Below are positions 8,105 through 16,027 of a DNA stretch of 46,664 bases, one piece after another. The DNA comes from JBCCZC01 sp039188505 (lineage in GTDB: Bacteria; Pseudomonadota; Gammaproteobacteria; Xanthomonadales; SZUA-38): positions 1-46,664 of the forward strand of contig JBCCZC010000005.1 of the NCBI GenBank assembly GCA_039188505.1, in the 5' to 3' direction. Within the stretch, counting starts at the first letter, position 1; the number at the start of each line of letters is the position of its first letter. The notes under the pieces were generated by a model. The model did not search any database. It had not been told where the DNA came from and was given only the letters and a program-made list of their open reading frames with translations. The translations under genes were made by a program, and so were the position numbers.

Positions 8105-8269
8105 TCACATGAACAGCGCCAGCAGCAGGCCGCTGCCGCCGCTGAGCAGTTCCATCCATAGCTGCTGGCGCGGCGCCGGGGTGCGCGGGAGGTCGAGCGA
8201 CTGCGTCGGACGACGTACGCGTTCGCGGTCGAGCACACCGGCGGCCGGGTTCTTCATCGGCGATTCCAT
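8105..8269 (-). pseudogene. sdhC: Severed 5' portion of sdhC, ending at in-frame TGA
   Basis: ATG at 8269 opens 54 codons (MESPMKNPAAGVL...) ending in LLSGGSGLLLALFM, then TGA at 8107-8105. The same frame continues immediately as GHMIFVGSILLG. Homologues of this family read continuously as SATGL.L.LFM(W/I)GHM.FVS.ILLG, so the stop takes the place of one hydrophobic residue, often Trp (TGG). A GGAG-type ribosome site sits about 11 nt before the ATG. Nothing else in the segment is broken. It is the intended N-terminus of sdhC, cut off by a single codon. Confidence 0.85.
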
Positions 8270-8285
8270 CGGTCGGGAACTCCAG

Positions 8286-8320
8286 TTTGCGGTTGCGCTC
8301 CGGAGGACAATTTGCGGTCG
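8286..8320. promoter_or_regulatory. Direct repeat in the divergent sdhC / exported-protein promoter region
   Basis: Two near-identical 10-mers, TTTGCGGTTG (8286-8295) and TTTGCGGTCG (8311-8320), repeat with a 25-bp period in the ~108-bp gap between the divergent sdhC and 8378 genes. They could be paired operator half-sites read on one helix face. They may also be chance, and no matching regulator is identified. No convincing -35/-10 pair was found for sdhC. Confidence 0.25.
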
Positions 8321-8377
8321 ATCAAAAGCAGCCCATCCGATTTGACCGCCTTCCCAGCGCGTCGGAAACTCCCGGTC

Positions 8378-9118
8378 ATGCTGATCACGCTTTTCAGCCT
8401 AGTGTTCGTTGCCGCGGAAGCCGAATCGAGTCGCGACCGGGAGACCTTCTTCGCCCTTAGCGTCGAATCCCCCGGACGCTTCCTCGAGCAGCTGGAGCGG
8501 CGCGCGCGGGCGCTCGAGGTCGAGGCGCCCGAGCACTGCAACGCGGTGCCTGGCACAACGGAGCTAGCGAGCGCCCTCAGGCGCGAACTCGAGGCTCTGC
8601 CCTACCCTGACCGGCGCCGCTTTCCCGAGCAGTTCCTGCACGCAGCAGGCGGCCCGAGCGCTTCCGACCGCGACGTGATGGCCGATGCCTGGCACCTGCT
8701 CGCGTCCCCGTACTGCAGCGGGCGGCCGATCGTCCAGGGCATCACGTTCCGCGCCCTCGGCACCGAGTACGGCGCCGCCTTTCACTACGCGCCGTCGGCG
8801 AACGACTACGCCGAGACCTTGGCCGGCCAGTGGTGCGGACCCTTCGACGACCTGCGCCTGTTCGATGGGTTCATCGTGGTCGACCGGCAGGGCTTCGCGG
8901 CCGACTACAGCCTCGAGGTCGACCCGGACAGCGAGGACCAGAATCTGGTGGTCCGGTACGAGCTACCGGCGCCCGCCATCTTCCGGCTTCGCTACCAGCC
9001 ACGGCGCGACCGGATGGTGCGCTTCTACGCCTCCATGGAGCGGCACCACCAGGTGTACCGCCGCTGCGAGCACCCGCGCGAGCACCCGACGGGCCCGTCG
9101 TCGGCGCTCATCGAGTAG
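8378..9118 (+). CDS. Exported protein of unknown function
   Basis: I do not recognise a family. ATG at 8378 (MLITLFSLVFVAAEAESS) gives 246 aa with a short signal peptide ending near AEA. An upstream TTG at 8312 would put charged residues ahead of the hydrophobic core and is less likely. The mature protein has at least four cysteines (EHCNAV, SPYCSG, QWCGPF, RRCEHP), which suits periplasmic disulfides. It is rich in aromatic and charged residues, with no membrane segment after the signal. It is divergent from the sdh operon. The HHH/lysine-rich protein follows 63 bp downstream with its own ribosome site. Confidence 0.7.
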   Translation: MLITLFSLVFVAAEAESSRDRETFFALSVESPGRFLEQLERRARALEVEAPEHCNAVPGTTELASALRRELEALPYPDRRRFPEQFLHAAGGPSASDRDVMADAWHLLASPYCSGRPIVQGITFRALGTEYGAAFHYAPSANDYAETLAGQWCGPFDDLRLFDGFIVVDRQGFAADYSLEVDPDSEDQNLVVRYELPAPAIFRLRYQPRRDRMVRFYASMERHHQVYRRCEHPREHPTGPSSALIE

Positions 9119-9181
9119 GGCTTCGGACGCCATCCGGCTGACCGCCTATACTCGACCGGGAGTGGATTGAGGAGAACGAGT

Positions 9182-9931
9182 ATGAAACTCGAGGATGTCG
9201 CCGGCATCGGACCGGCAACGGCAAAGCAGCTTGCTGCGGCGGGCTTCGGCACCGTCGCGGCACTGGCCAAGGCCAGGCCTGATGCCCTGGCGGCGGTTCC
9301 TGGCTTCGGCCCTGCGCGCGCGGCGCGGGTGATTGCGGCCGCGACAGCCCTCGCGGCAGCAGGCCCGCGGACGCTCACGGCTCGCAAGAAGGCCACGGCG
9401 AAGAAGACCGTCGCGAAGAAGTCCGCTGCGAAGAAGACCGTCGCGAAGAAGACTGCCGCGAAGAAGACCGTCGCGAAGAAGACTGCCGCGAAGAAGACCG
9501 TCGCAAAGAAGACTGCCGCGAAGAAGACCGTCGCGAAGAAGACTGCCGCGAAGAAGACTGTGACAAAGAAGGCCGTCGCAAAGAAGGCTGAACCGAAGAA
9601 GGCCGAACCGAAGAAGCCGGAGCCGAAGAAGGCAGCCGCAAAGAAGCCGAAGCCGAAAAAGTCGGCGGCAAAGGGGTCGAAATCGAAGCAGGCCAAATCG
9701 AAGAAGTCGAAGTCGCCGAAGAAGTCTGCGGGCAAGAGCGCCAAGGCCCAGAAGAAACCGAAGGCGACCGTCAGCAAGAAGGCAGACAAGAAGTCCAAGG
9801 CGAAATCAGCAGGCAAGAAGACGAAGAAGCCCGCAACCAAGAAGCCGGAGAAGAAGGGCAAGAAGGCCGCCGGCAAGCGCGCGAAAGCGCCGAAGAAGGG
9901 CGGCAAGAAGAAATCCGGAAAGAAGAAGTAG
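9182..9931 (+). CDS. Helix-hairpin-helix protein with AlgP/histone H1-like Lys-Ala tail
   Basis: ATG at 9182, 8 nt after a GAGGAG ribosome site, gives 249 aa. Residues 1-55 contain two helix-hairpin-helix motifs (LEDVAGIGPATAKQLAAAGF and LAAVPGFGPARAARVIAAA), a non-sequence-specific DNA-binding fold. From about residue 65 to the end the protein is almost entirely Lys, Ala, Pro and Ser in KKTVAKKTAA-type units, like AlgP or bacterial histone H1-like proteins, and should be disordered and highly basic. The inferred role is nucleoid binding or compaction, with the HHH domain giving structure-specific anchoring. The tail is built on a 30-bp tandem repeat, so its length may vary between strains. 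Confidence 0.85.
   Translation: MKLEDVAGIGPATAKQLAAAGFGTVAALAKARPDALAAVPGFGPARAARVIAAATALAAAGPRTLTARKKATAKKTVAKKSAAKKTVAKKTAAKKTVAKKTAAKKTVAKKTAAKKTVAKKTAAKKTVTKKAVAKKAEPKKAEPKKPEPKKAAAKKPKPKKSAAKGSKSKQAKSKKSKSPKKSAGKSAKAQKKPKATVSKKADKKSKAKSAGKKTKKPATKKPEKKGKKAAGKRAKAPKKGGKKKSGKKK
9401..9580 (+). repeat. 30-bp coding tandem repeat (Lys-Ala tail)
   Basis: Five near-perfect 30-bp units start at 9401, 9431, 9461, 9491 and 9521, with a decayed sixth at 9551. Each encodes ten residues of the KKTVAKKTAA type. Differences are mostly single bases (for example GCG/GCA). Such arrays expand and contract by slippage, so copy number is also uncertain in short-read assemblies. Confidence 0.9.
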
Positions 9932-9952
9932 CGCGACCGGGCTGGCCGCCGC

Positions 9953-11332
9953 TCAGCCGGTGGTCAGCGTCTCCGGCCGTGGCGCGATCGGACGGAGGCC
10001 GTCTCGTTCGAGACCGAGCCGACCCGTCGCGGCCGCGCCACGGCGCAGGCCCCTGGCCGGCGCGAGCATGAACAGATCCCCGTTCCTGCCCACCAGCTGC
10101 CGATCGACACCCAGCTCCCGCGCAAGGGCCGCATGCGCGGCCATGTGACGGTCCTCGCCGTGCACCGGAATGGCGGTCCTCGGACGCACCCAGCGGTACA
10201 TGTCGGCGAGCTCCTCGCGGGCAGGATGTCCCGACGCGTGGATCGGCTCGGCGCAATCCTCGTCCTGGACCACGTCCACGCCGCGCTCCCCGAGCCGGTC
10301 GACGAGCGCCGCCACGGCCGGCTCGTTGCCGGGAATCACGCGTGAGCTGAACAGCACCCGGTCACCGGGTTCCAGGTCAAAGTCCCGGGAGGTGCCGGAA
10401 GCAAGCCGGTCAAGTGCCGCGCGCGATTCCCCCTGACTGCCGGTCGCGATCGCCAGTACCTCGTGCCGGGGCAGGTAGCCGAGATCCCGCGAATCGATGA
10501 AGCGGAAACGGTCGTCCCAGACGCGTGCTGCAACGGCTGCACGATGATAGGTGCGCAGCGAACGACCGAGCAGTCCGGCGTGCCGACCGGTGTGGAGAGC
10601 GAGCTTCGCCAGCGTATGTAACCGGGCCACGTTGCTGCCGAAGCAGGCGATCACCACCCGCCCGGGCGCGCCGGCGACCTGGGCCTTCAGCCCCCGATAC
10701 AGCGCAGCCTCCGAAGGCGATCGCCCCGGCACCGTCGCGTTCGTCGAATCGCACACCATGGCCAGAACGTCCTCGTCGCCGAGCGCCTCGAAGCGCTGAC
10801 GATCGAAGACCGGCCCGACGACCGGATCCGGATCGAGTTTCCAATCGCCGGTGTGGAAGACGGTCCCGGCGCCGGTGCGGATGACGAGCGCCTGGGATTC
10901 CGGCGTGGAGTGCGTCAGGTTCACCCATTCAAGATCGAAGGGCCCTACGGTCAGCCGGCTGCGCGGCGCGACGATACGCAGCGGTACGATCCCCAGAAGT
11001 TCAGCCTCGGCGAGCTTGCGCTTGAGGATCTCGGCGGTGAACGGGGTCGTATAGACCGGGCACCGCAGCTTCGGCCAGAGGTGGGCGACCGCGCCCACGT
11101 GGTCCTCGTGAGCGTGGGTGACGACGATCGCCTGCAGCTGCCGTCGGCGCTCGACGATGAATCCCGGATCGGGCATCTGTACCTGCGGACCAGGCTCGCC
11201 GGTGCGCTTGAAGGTCACACCGCAATCGACCATGAGCCACGCCCCGTCGTGGCCGTACAGGTTCAGATTCATGCCGATCTCGCCGGTGCCGCCAAGCGGC
11301 AGAAACCAGAGATCCTCGGTGGCCGGAGTCAT
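9953..11332 (-). CDS. RNase J-like metallo-beta-lactamase/beta-CASP nuclease
   Basis: The product is 459 aa, shorter than typical RNase J (~550) and probably lacking the separate C-terminal domain. The metallo-beta-lactamase zinc motif THAHEDHVG (H73, H75, D77, H78) is intact. Further motifs are FHTGDWKLD, the beta-CASP element CDSTNATVPG, SSRVIPGNE, ASGHP (His) and VHGE near the C-terminus. It should cleave or trim RNA 5' ends in the cytoplasm. The opening FLPLGGTGEIGMN is characteristic of the RNase J/YmfA branch. ATG at 11332 overlaps the stop of the CHAD gene (ATGA), so it is translationally coupled to that gene. If the CHAD frameshift is real, coupling would fail and expression of this gene might drop. 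Confidence 0.9.
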   Translation of the reverse strand: MTPATEDLWFLPLGGTGEIGMNLNLYGHDGAWLMVDCGVTFKRTGEPGPQVQMPDPGFIVERRRQLQAIVVTHAHEDHVGAVAHLWPKLRCPVYTTPFTAEILKRKLAEAELLGIVPLRIVAPRSRLTVGPFDLEWVNLTHSTPESQALVIRTGAGTVFHTGDWKLDPDPVVGPVFDRQRFEALGDEDVLAMVCDSTNATVPGRSPSEAALYRGLKAQVAGAPGRVVIACFGSNVARLHTLAKLALHTGRHAGLLGRSLRTYHRAAVAARVWDDRFRFIDSRDLGYLPRHEVLAIATGSQGESRAALDRLASGTSRDFDLEPGDRVLFSSRVIPGNEPAVAALVDRLGERGVDVVQDEDCAEPIHASGHPAREELADMYRWVRPRTAIPVHGEDRHMAAHAALARELGVDRQLVGRNGDLFMLAPARGLRRGAAATGRLGLERDGLRPIAPRPETLTTG

Positions 11333-12262
11333 CGGATTGGGTCCAGGAATTTCGCCAGGCCGGGGAGCTTAGCCGCCGGGGTCGGTAGAAACGTGAAGCA
11401 ACAGCGACTCATCCCCAGCGCGTCGACCCACCGTCGCAGCCGTCGCCCGAAGGGCTTGGGCTTCTCCGCGAACAGTCGGACGCCGATGTCCAGCGCGTGT
11501 TGCTGCAGCCGGGCGCGGTCGCCAGCCAGCGAGGTCTGCAGGTTACGAGCCTGTTCGGGCGGAAGCTGCACGGCGACGAGTGCTGCCAGCTCGGCGCAAT
11601 CGTGTTCGTCGCCCAGCGCCTCGGCCAGCCGGTCGAGTTCGTCGGCCCAGGCATCGAGCGGACCGGGTCTGATACCAGAGGTACTTCGCTTGCTTGCGCC
11701 AATCGTGGAAGGACGCCGTCTCCCCCACCCTTCGGGCCAGCCGGAACCCGATCCGGCCCTGGTGGTAGGTGGTCCGGTGGCCGGCAACGAGAATCGGCAC
11801 GGCGGCGCCCGCAAAGGTCGACCGGGCTATCCGACGACCTGACTCGTCGAGCCGATCGACGAGCGCGGCGCGGGCCGATCCCGACATCAGCACCTCGACT
11901 TCGCGGTCGTATTCGCTGCCGAAGCGATCGAGCGCCTGCCGGAGACGTGCGTTCTCCGCGTCGGGCTCGAGAGCCTCAAGGACCTGAGCCGCAGTTCGGG
12001 TCCGTACCCACGCTTCGCGGCAGGGCGCCAGCCCGCGGGCGACGTCCCGCCACGCCCGGTTGGCCGTACGGAACACCTGGCGTTCCAGGCCGGGGGCCGC
12101 GAGGCGCAGGAGACCACGGAGCTTCTTCATGTCCTGCCGGATCGCATGGACGCATCGCTCCGGTGGATCGAAAGCCACCAGCGCAGCCCGAGCGTGCGCT
12201 ACGAGGTCGCCCATGACGCGCCGCAGCCCCAGTAACGGCTGCTCATCCCTTCCCAGTCGCAT
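11329..12262 (-). pseudogene. CHAD-domain gene, frameshifted by a small deletion
   Basis: The first part (ATG 12262 to ~11669) encodes about 198 residues of a CHAD domain, an alpha-helical, His/Arg/Lys-rich fold that binds polyphosphate. It includes HAIRQDMKKLRGLLRL and FHDWRKQAKYLWYQ. After WYQ the frame runs into nonsense (TRSARCLGRR). The expected continuation PGPLDAWADELDRLAEALGD is found in another frame starting one base later, at 11667, and runs cleanly to 11329. Compared with usual CHAD proteins about eight residues are missing at the junction, consistent with a deletion of about 20-25 bp. The downstream half still ends in the ATGA overlap with the RNase J-like gene. An intact gene would encode about 315 residues. 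Either a recent mutation or an assembly error would explain this. Confidence 0.8.
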
Positions 12263-12396
12263 GCGTGTACCCAACGTGGCCCTGCATGAATGCTAGTCCG
12301 TCAGTTGGAAACTTGCTCTGTCGCCGATCGACCGGCCCGGTTTCCCCACGGCGTGTCGTATACAATGCGGCGTCGGTAAATTGCTGGGGGCAACAC

Positions 12397-13551
12397 ATGA
12401 CAGGTCGCTGGAGCGACGACGGCTTTCTCGACGGGATCCGGGCCCAGGCCGATCCGCTGGCGGACGCGACGGTCCGCGCGCTGATCGACGAGCATGGCAT
12501 CGCCAAGGCCAACCAGGTCTTCGCCACCCTGCGTACGGAACGTTGCCCGCTGCCCGAGGACACGCCCGGCCCGCTGCGCGACTTCCTTGATCAGACCGAC
12601 CGGCTGCCTGCCGGTGTCGATCAGGATCGCCTGGCAAAGGGCGCCGATGCGTTCATGGAGCGCGCGGCTTCGGGTGCCATGATCCTGCTGGCTTCAAGTC
12701 TGCCGCAGGGCTACGGCGCGCCATCCCTCTGCGAGGTGCTCACGGTCTCCGACAACCTCGCAACGCACCCCTACAAGCGGCTGATGGGCGTCGTGCAGCT
12801 GCTTGTGAACCTCGCAACGCCCGGCGCCTTCCGCCCCGACGGCGAAGCGATCGTCAGCGCCCAGAAGCTGCGCCTCCTGCACGCCGGTGTCCGGACCATC
12901 GTGCCGAAGTACCGGCCTGACTACCTCGAGCGTTTCGGCCCGCCGAGCAACCACGAGGACATGCTTGCGACCATCATGGCCTTCTCGTACCTGGTCGTGG
13001 ACGGGTACCGGGCCCTGGACCTCGAGTTCGAGGCCGCCGAGGACTTCTACTACAGCTGGGCCGTATTCGCGCAGATGATGGGGATCCACCCCGATGGCGC
13101 GCCGGACGACGCGAGCTTCGTACCGACCGACCTGACGGCAGCGAAAACCTTCTACGATGCCTATTCGCGCCGCAACTACACGCCGGCGAGCGAGAATCCA
13201 CACGGGCCCGAGCTGGCGGCGAAGAACCTTGAGATGATGGAGAACATGATCCCGCACACGCTGCGCATCCTCGGGTTCGGCCGCGCGCCACGGGTCCTGA
13301 TGACGGAGCTGCTGACGCCCGAAGCGATGGCTCGCGTTGAGATCGAACCCGCAAGCACCGGAGGCCTGGGCGACCGGCTGCTCCATCTCGGCCTGATGCT
13401 GGCCCAGGACTTCTCGAAGGAGACGCCACACCTCGTGGACATTCTCGCGCGGCACGTGTTCCAGGGCATGATCGACGCGGCGCGCGGGGGCCAGGTGGCC
13501 TTCGTGATTCCCGATTCTCTGGAGGCACTGCGCGGGGAGGGCCTGGTATGA
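12397..13551 (+). CDS. MpaB/rubber-oxygenase-like (DUF2236) protein
   Basis: ATG at 12397, 6 nt after a CTGGGGG ribosome site, gives 384 aa. The protein looks like the ER-bound oxygenase MpaB/latex-clearing-protein superfamily: an all-helical, haem b-binding fold. Supporting stretches are LLASSLPQGYGAPSLCEVL, PYKRLMGVVQLLVNLATPG, RPDYLERFGPPSNHEDMLAT, IMAFSYLVVDGYRALDLEF and DFYYSWAVFAQMMGI. The family includes oxygenases acting on polyisoprenoids or hydrophobic side chains, but the substrate here is unknown. No signal peptide is visible, so it is probably cytoplasmic or membrane-associated. Its stop overlaps the start of the next gene (ATGA), so the two are likely partners. The start was chosen because upstream in-frame codons lack family similarity. 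Confidence 0.8.
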   Translation: MTGRWSDDGFLDGIRAQADPLADATVRALIDEHGIAKANQVFATLRTERCPLPEDTPGPLRDFLDQTDRLPAGVDQDRLAKGADAFMERAASGAMILLASSLPQGYGAPSLCEVLTVSDNLATHPYKRLMGVVQLLVNLATPGAFRPDGEAIVSAQKLRLLHAGVRTIVPKYRPDYLERFGPPSNHEDMLATIMAFSYLVVDGYRALDLEFEAAEDFYYSWAVFAQMMGIHPDGAPDDASFVPTDLTAAKTFYDAYSRRNYTPASENPHGPELAAKNLEMMENMIPHTLRILGFGRAPRVLMTELLTPEAMARVEIEPASTGGLGDRLLHLGLMLAQDFSKETPHLVDILARHVFQGMIDAARGGQVAFVIPDSLEALRGEGLV

Positions 13552-14219
13552 ACACGACAGCACCGTTCCCGGATTCGAAGATTTACCGCTTCGCGGTGAT
13601 TTCGATCGTCCTCATGCTCGCGCTCAACATCGCCAGTAGCTTCGTGGTGAAGGGCTGGATCGGTGCCGGCTTCAACACCGCGCTTGTGTCGCTCATCTGG
13701 TTCGCCTACGCCTTCCGCGCGCGCAACGCGATGCTGTGGAACTGGCTCATCCTTGCCCTGGTCGCGGGCTTTGCCGAGCTGGCCGCTGACTGGTGGCTGG
13801 TCACCCAGACGAAGACCCTGGTCTACGTCGAAGGGCCGAAGGTCGTGGTCTCCCCGATCTACATGCCCTTCGCCTGGATGCTGGTGCTCGTCCAGATCGG
13901 TATCGTGAGCCAGTGGCTGCGGCACAAGATGGCGCTGCCGCTCGCCGCGCTGGTCACCGGCCTGATCGCGGGCCTCAACATCCCGCTCTACGAGAGCCTC
14001 GCGAAGTTCGCCGACTGGTGGTACTACCGGGACACGCCCATGATCCTGAATGCGCCCTACTACATCATCCTCGGCGAATTCCTGATCGGCCTGCCGCTTG
14101 CCTACATGGGGCTCAAGCTGATGGACCGGATCCGGCCGGCGCTGGCGGCGGGACTCGGGCTCGTATTGGGAGCGGTCATCTGGGTCTCTTATTATGTTGC
14201 AGTGGCGCTGGTGGGCTGA
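13548..14219 (+). CDS. Multi-pass membrane protein of unknown function
   Basis: The product is 223 aa with about six or seven hydrophobic helices (FAVISIVLMLALNIASSF, LILALVAGFAELAADWWL, MPFAWMLVLVQIGIVS, LAALVTGLIAGLNIPL, YYIILGEFLIGLPLAYMG, LGLVLGAVIWVSYYVAVA). No catalytic motif is recognised. Acidic and aromatic residues inside helices (AELAADWWL, YESLAKFADWWYY) suggest a buried polar site. The ATG overlaps the stop of the MpaB-like gene, so the proteins are likely made together and may act on the same hydrophobic substrate. The following diguanylate cyclase starts 13 bp downstream. Confidence 0.8.
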   Translation: MNTTAPFPDSKIYRFAVISIVLMLALNIASSFVVKGWIGAGFNTALVSLIWFAYAFRARNAMLWNWLILALVAGFAELAADWWLVTQTKTLVYVEGPKVVVSPIYMPFAWMLVLVQIGIVSQWLRHKMALPLAALVTGLIAGLNIPLYESLAKFADWWYYRDTPMILNAPYYIILGEFLIGLPLAYMGLKLMDRIRPALAAGLGLVLGAVIWVSYYVAVALVG

Positions 14220-14232
14220 CCCGATCGTGGCG

Positions 14233-16002
14233 ATGCGACTGTTCACAGGGCTGCTCCTGGCGATCACGCTGGCCCTGCACGTGCACGCATCGGAGCCCCT
14301 ACGAGGCCCCGACCTCGACTACCTCGTCGATGTCGACGGGCAGCTGACGCCCGCGGAAGTCCTCGCCGCTGAGGGCTGGGATTCAAAGGACGACGCCGTG
14401 CCGAGCTTCGGCTTCCGAGACGAGGTCTTCTGGTTCCGCCTCGCCCTCGACAACCCGGATGTCGTTCCCTCCGAGCGCCTGATCGAGATCCTCTATCCGA
14501 TGCTCGACCAGGTCGATCTCTACCTCCTGCGAGGCGACGAGATCATCGGACCCTGGCGTACGGGCGACGCGGCGCCCTTCGATCAGCGCCCGGTCGCCCA
14601 CCGTAACCTCGTCGTGCCCATCGAGCTCGGACCCGGCGAGAACCTCCTGCTCATGCGGGTGGAGACCACCGGCGTCATGCAGATGCCGATCAAGGTCTGG
14701 ATGCCGCTCGATTTCGTCCAGTACGACGAGATCCAGTCGATGGTCGAGGGGGCCTACTTCGGGATCATGATCGTGATGATCCTCTACAACCTCTTCCTGT
14801 TCCTGAGCCTGCGGGAAGCGCGCTACTTCTATTACGTGTGCCACGTCGGCGTATCAACGCTCTTCCTCGCCACGATGCACGGACTCGCGAATCGCTACCT
14901 CTGGCCGGACGCCATCTGGTGGCAGGAACGCGCGGTCCCAACGCTCGTTGCCCTGTCCGTCGTCTTCATCTGTCTATTCGTGACGTCGTTTCTCGGCATC
15001 AAACGGGATTCGAAGGCAGGGCGGTGGTTCCAGGGGCTGATCGCGGCCGCGTCGATCACGACGGTGCTCTCGCTCTTCGTCCCCTACGAGGTGTCCCTCC
15101 GTGTCGCGGGCCTGCTGAGTATCGTCAGCCTCGCGTCGTCCCTGGCAGTGAGTATCCGCGGGTGGGTGGTCGGCGAGCCATCGGCACGATATCTGGTGTT
15201 CGCGTGGGGCGCCTTCGTGCTCGGCTGCATCGCCCTGGCCCTGAACAAGTTCGGCGTGCTGCCCAGCGTTCCGCTGACCGAACAGGGCATGCTGATCGGC
15301 TCGGTGGTCGACGTCGTCCTGCTGTCGATCGCCCTGGCTGATCGCGTGCGCGAAGAACGGGCGCTGCGGGAGCAGGCCCAGCAGCACGCCCTGGCGGTCG
15401 AACATGCCGCGCGCGAGGAGCTCGAGCAGGCGGTCGACGACCGCACGCGCGAGCTCAACGACGCCATGGTCCAGCTCCAGGCCGCGAACGAGCAGCTCGA
15501 GCAGCTCTCCAACGTCGACGGACTCACCTCGGTCCACAACCGACGCTTCTTCGACAACATGCTGGAGGAGCACTGGACGGCTTCCGAGCAGGAGGACTCC
15601 GACCTCAGCCTCATCCTCTTCGACGTCGACCACTTCAAGCAGGTGAACGACATCCACGGCCACCTGCTCGGGGACGAATGCCTCAAGGCGATCGCCGGCT
15701 GCATCCACGAGGTGATGGCCCCGCACGACCATGTCCTCGCGCGCTACGGCGGCGAGGAGTTTGCCGCGATTCTCCCGGGGGTCGACGGCAACCGCGCTGC
15801 CGAGCTTGCCGAAGCGGTCCGCGTCGCGGTGGCGAAGCTCAAGATCCGCTTCGAGGACCGGGAGATCTCGGTGAAGATCAGCGCGGGCGTCGCCGGTCGC
15901 AAAGACCGGGTCGACTCAGCGATCCAGCTGGTCAACTGGGCCGACCATGCCCTTTACCAGGCCAAGGAGACCGGCCGCAACCGGATCTGCCGCTACGGCT
16001 GA
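14233..16002 (+). CDS. 7TMR-DISM receptor with GGDEF diguanylate cyclase domain
   Basis: ATG at 14233 gives 589 aa. The signal peptide is MRLFTGLLLAITLALHVHAS. Residues ~20-165 look like a 7TMR-DISM extracellular sugar-binding-like domain. Residues ~175-385 contain seven transmembrane helices (YFGIMIVMILYNLFLFLSL onward). A coiled coil (EQAVDDRTRELNDAMVQLQA) links to a C-terminal GGDEF domain with DGLTSVHNRRFFD, LFDVDHFKQVNDIHGH and the active-site loop RYGGEEF. The enzyme should make c-di-GMP from two GTP. The usual RxxD inhibitory site is absent (a His occupies the Asp position), so product feedback through that site is not expected. The gene follows the membrane protein by 13 bp and may be co-transcribed. 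Confidence 0.9.
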   Translation: MRLFTGLLLAITLALHVHASEPLRGPDLDYLVDVDGQLTPAEVLAAEGWDSKDDAVPSFGFRDEVFWFRLALDNPDVVPSERLIEILYPMLDQVDLYLLRGDEIIGPWRTGDAAPFDQRPVAHRNLVVPIELGPGENLLLMRVETTGVMQMPIKVWMPLDFVQYDEIQSMVEGAYFGIMIVMILYNLFLFLSLREARYFYYVCHVGVSTLFLATMHGLANRYLWPDAIWWQERAVPTLVALSVVFICLFVTSFLGIKRDSKAGRWFQGLIAAASITTVLSLFVPYEVSLRVAGLLSIVSLASSLAVSIRGWVVGEPSARYLVFAWGAFVLGCIALALNKFGVLPSVPLTEQGMLIGSVVDVVLLSIALADRVREERALREQAQQHALAVEHAAREELEQAVDDRTRELNDAMVQLQAANEQLEQLSNVDGLTSVHNRRFFDNMLEEHWTASEQEDSDLSLILFDVDHFKQVNDIHGHLLGDECLKAIAGCIHEVMAPHDHVLARYGGEEFAAILPGVDGNRAAELAEAVRVAVAKLKIRFEDREISVKISAGVAGRKDRVDSAIQLVNWADHALYQAKETGRNRICRYG

Positions 16003-16027
16003 TCGGGCCCGCTGCGCAGCGACCGGA

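Noticed and set aside
5804..8107. Selenocysteine at the in-frame TGA codons
   Set aside because: The replaced residues are Arg and Trp/Ile, not Cys, and no convincing bacterial SECIS hairpin follows either TGA.
6158..8161. Long plus-strand and shifted minus-strand frames over sdhA and sdhC
   Set aside because: They are antisense or out-of-frame shadows of high-GC coding sequence with biased, low-complexity composition and no family similarity.
9025..9906. Long minus-strand reading frame rich in Phe and Ala over the Lys-Ala gene
   Set aside because: It is the antisense of AAG/GCG repeats; the plus-strand frame has a ribosome site and an HHH domain, the minus one has neither.
3430..13551. TGA reassigned to Trp throughout the genome
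   Set aside because: Most genes here terminate with TGA, several inside ATGA/GTGA overlaps, and Trp is encoded by TGG in intact genes.
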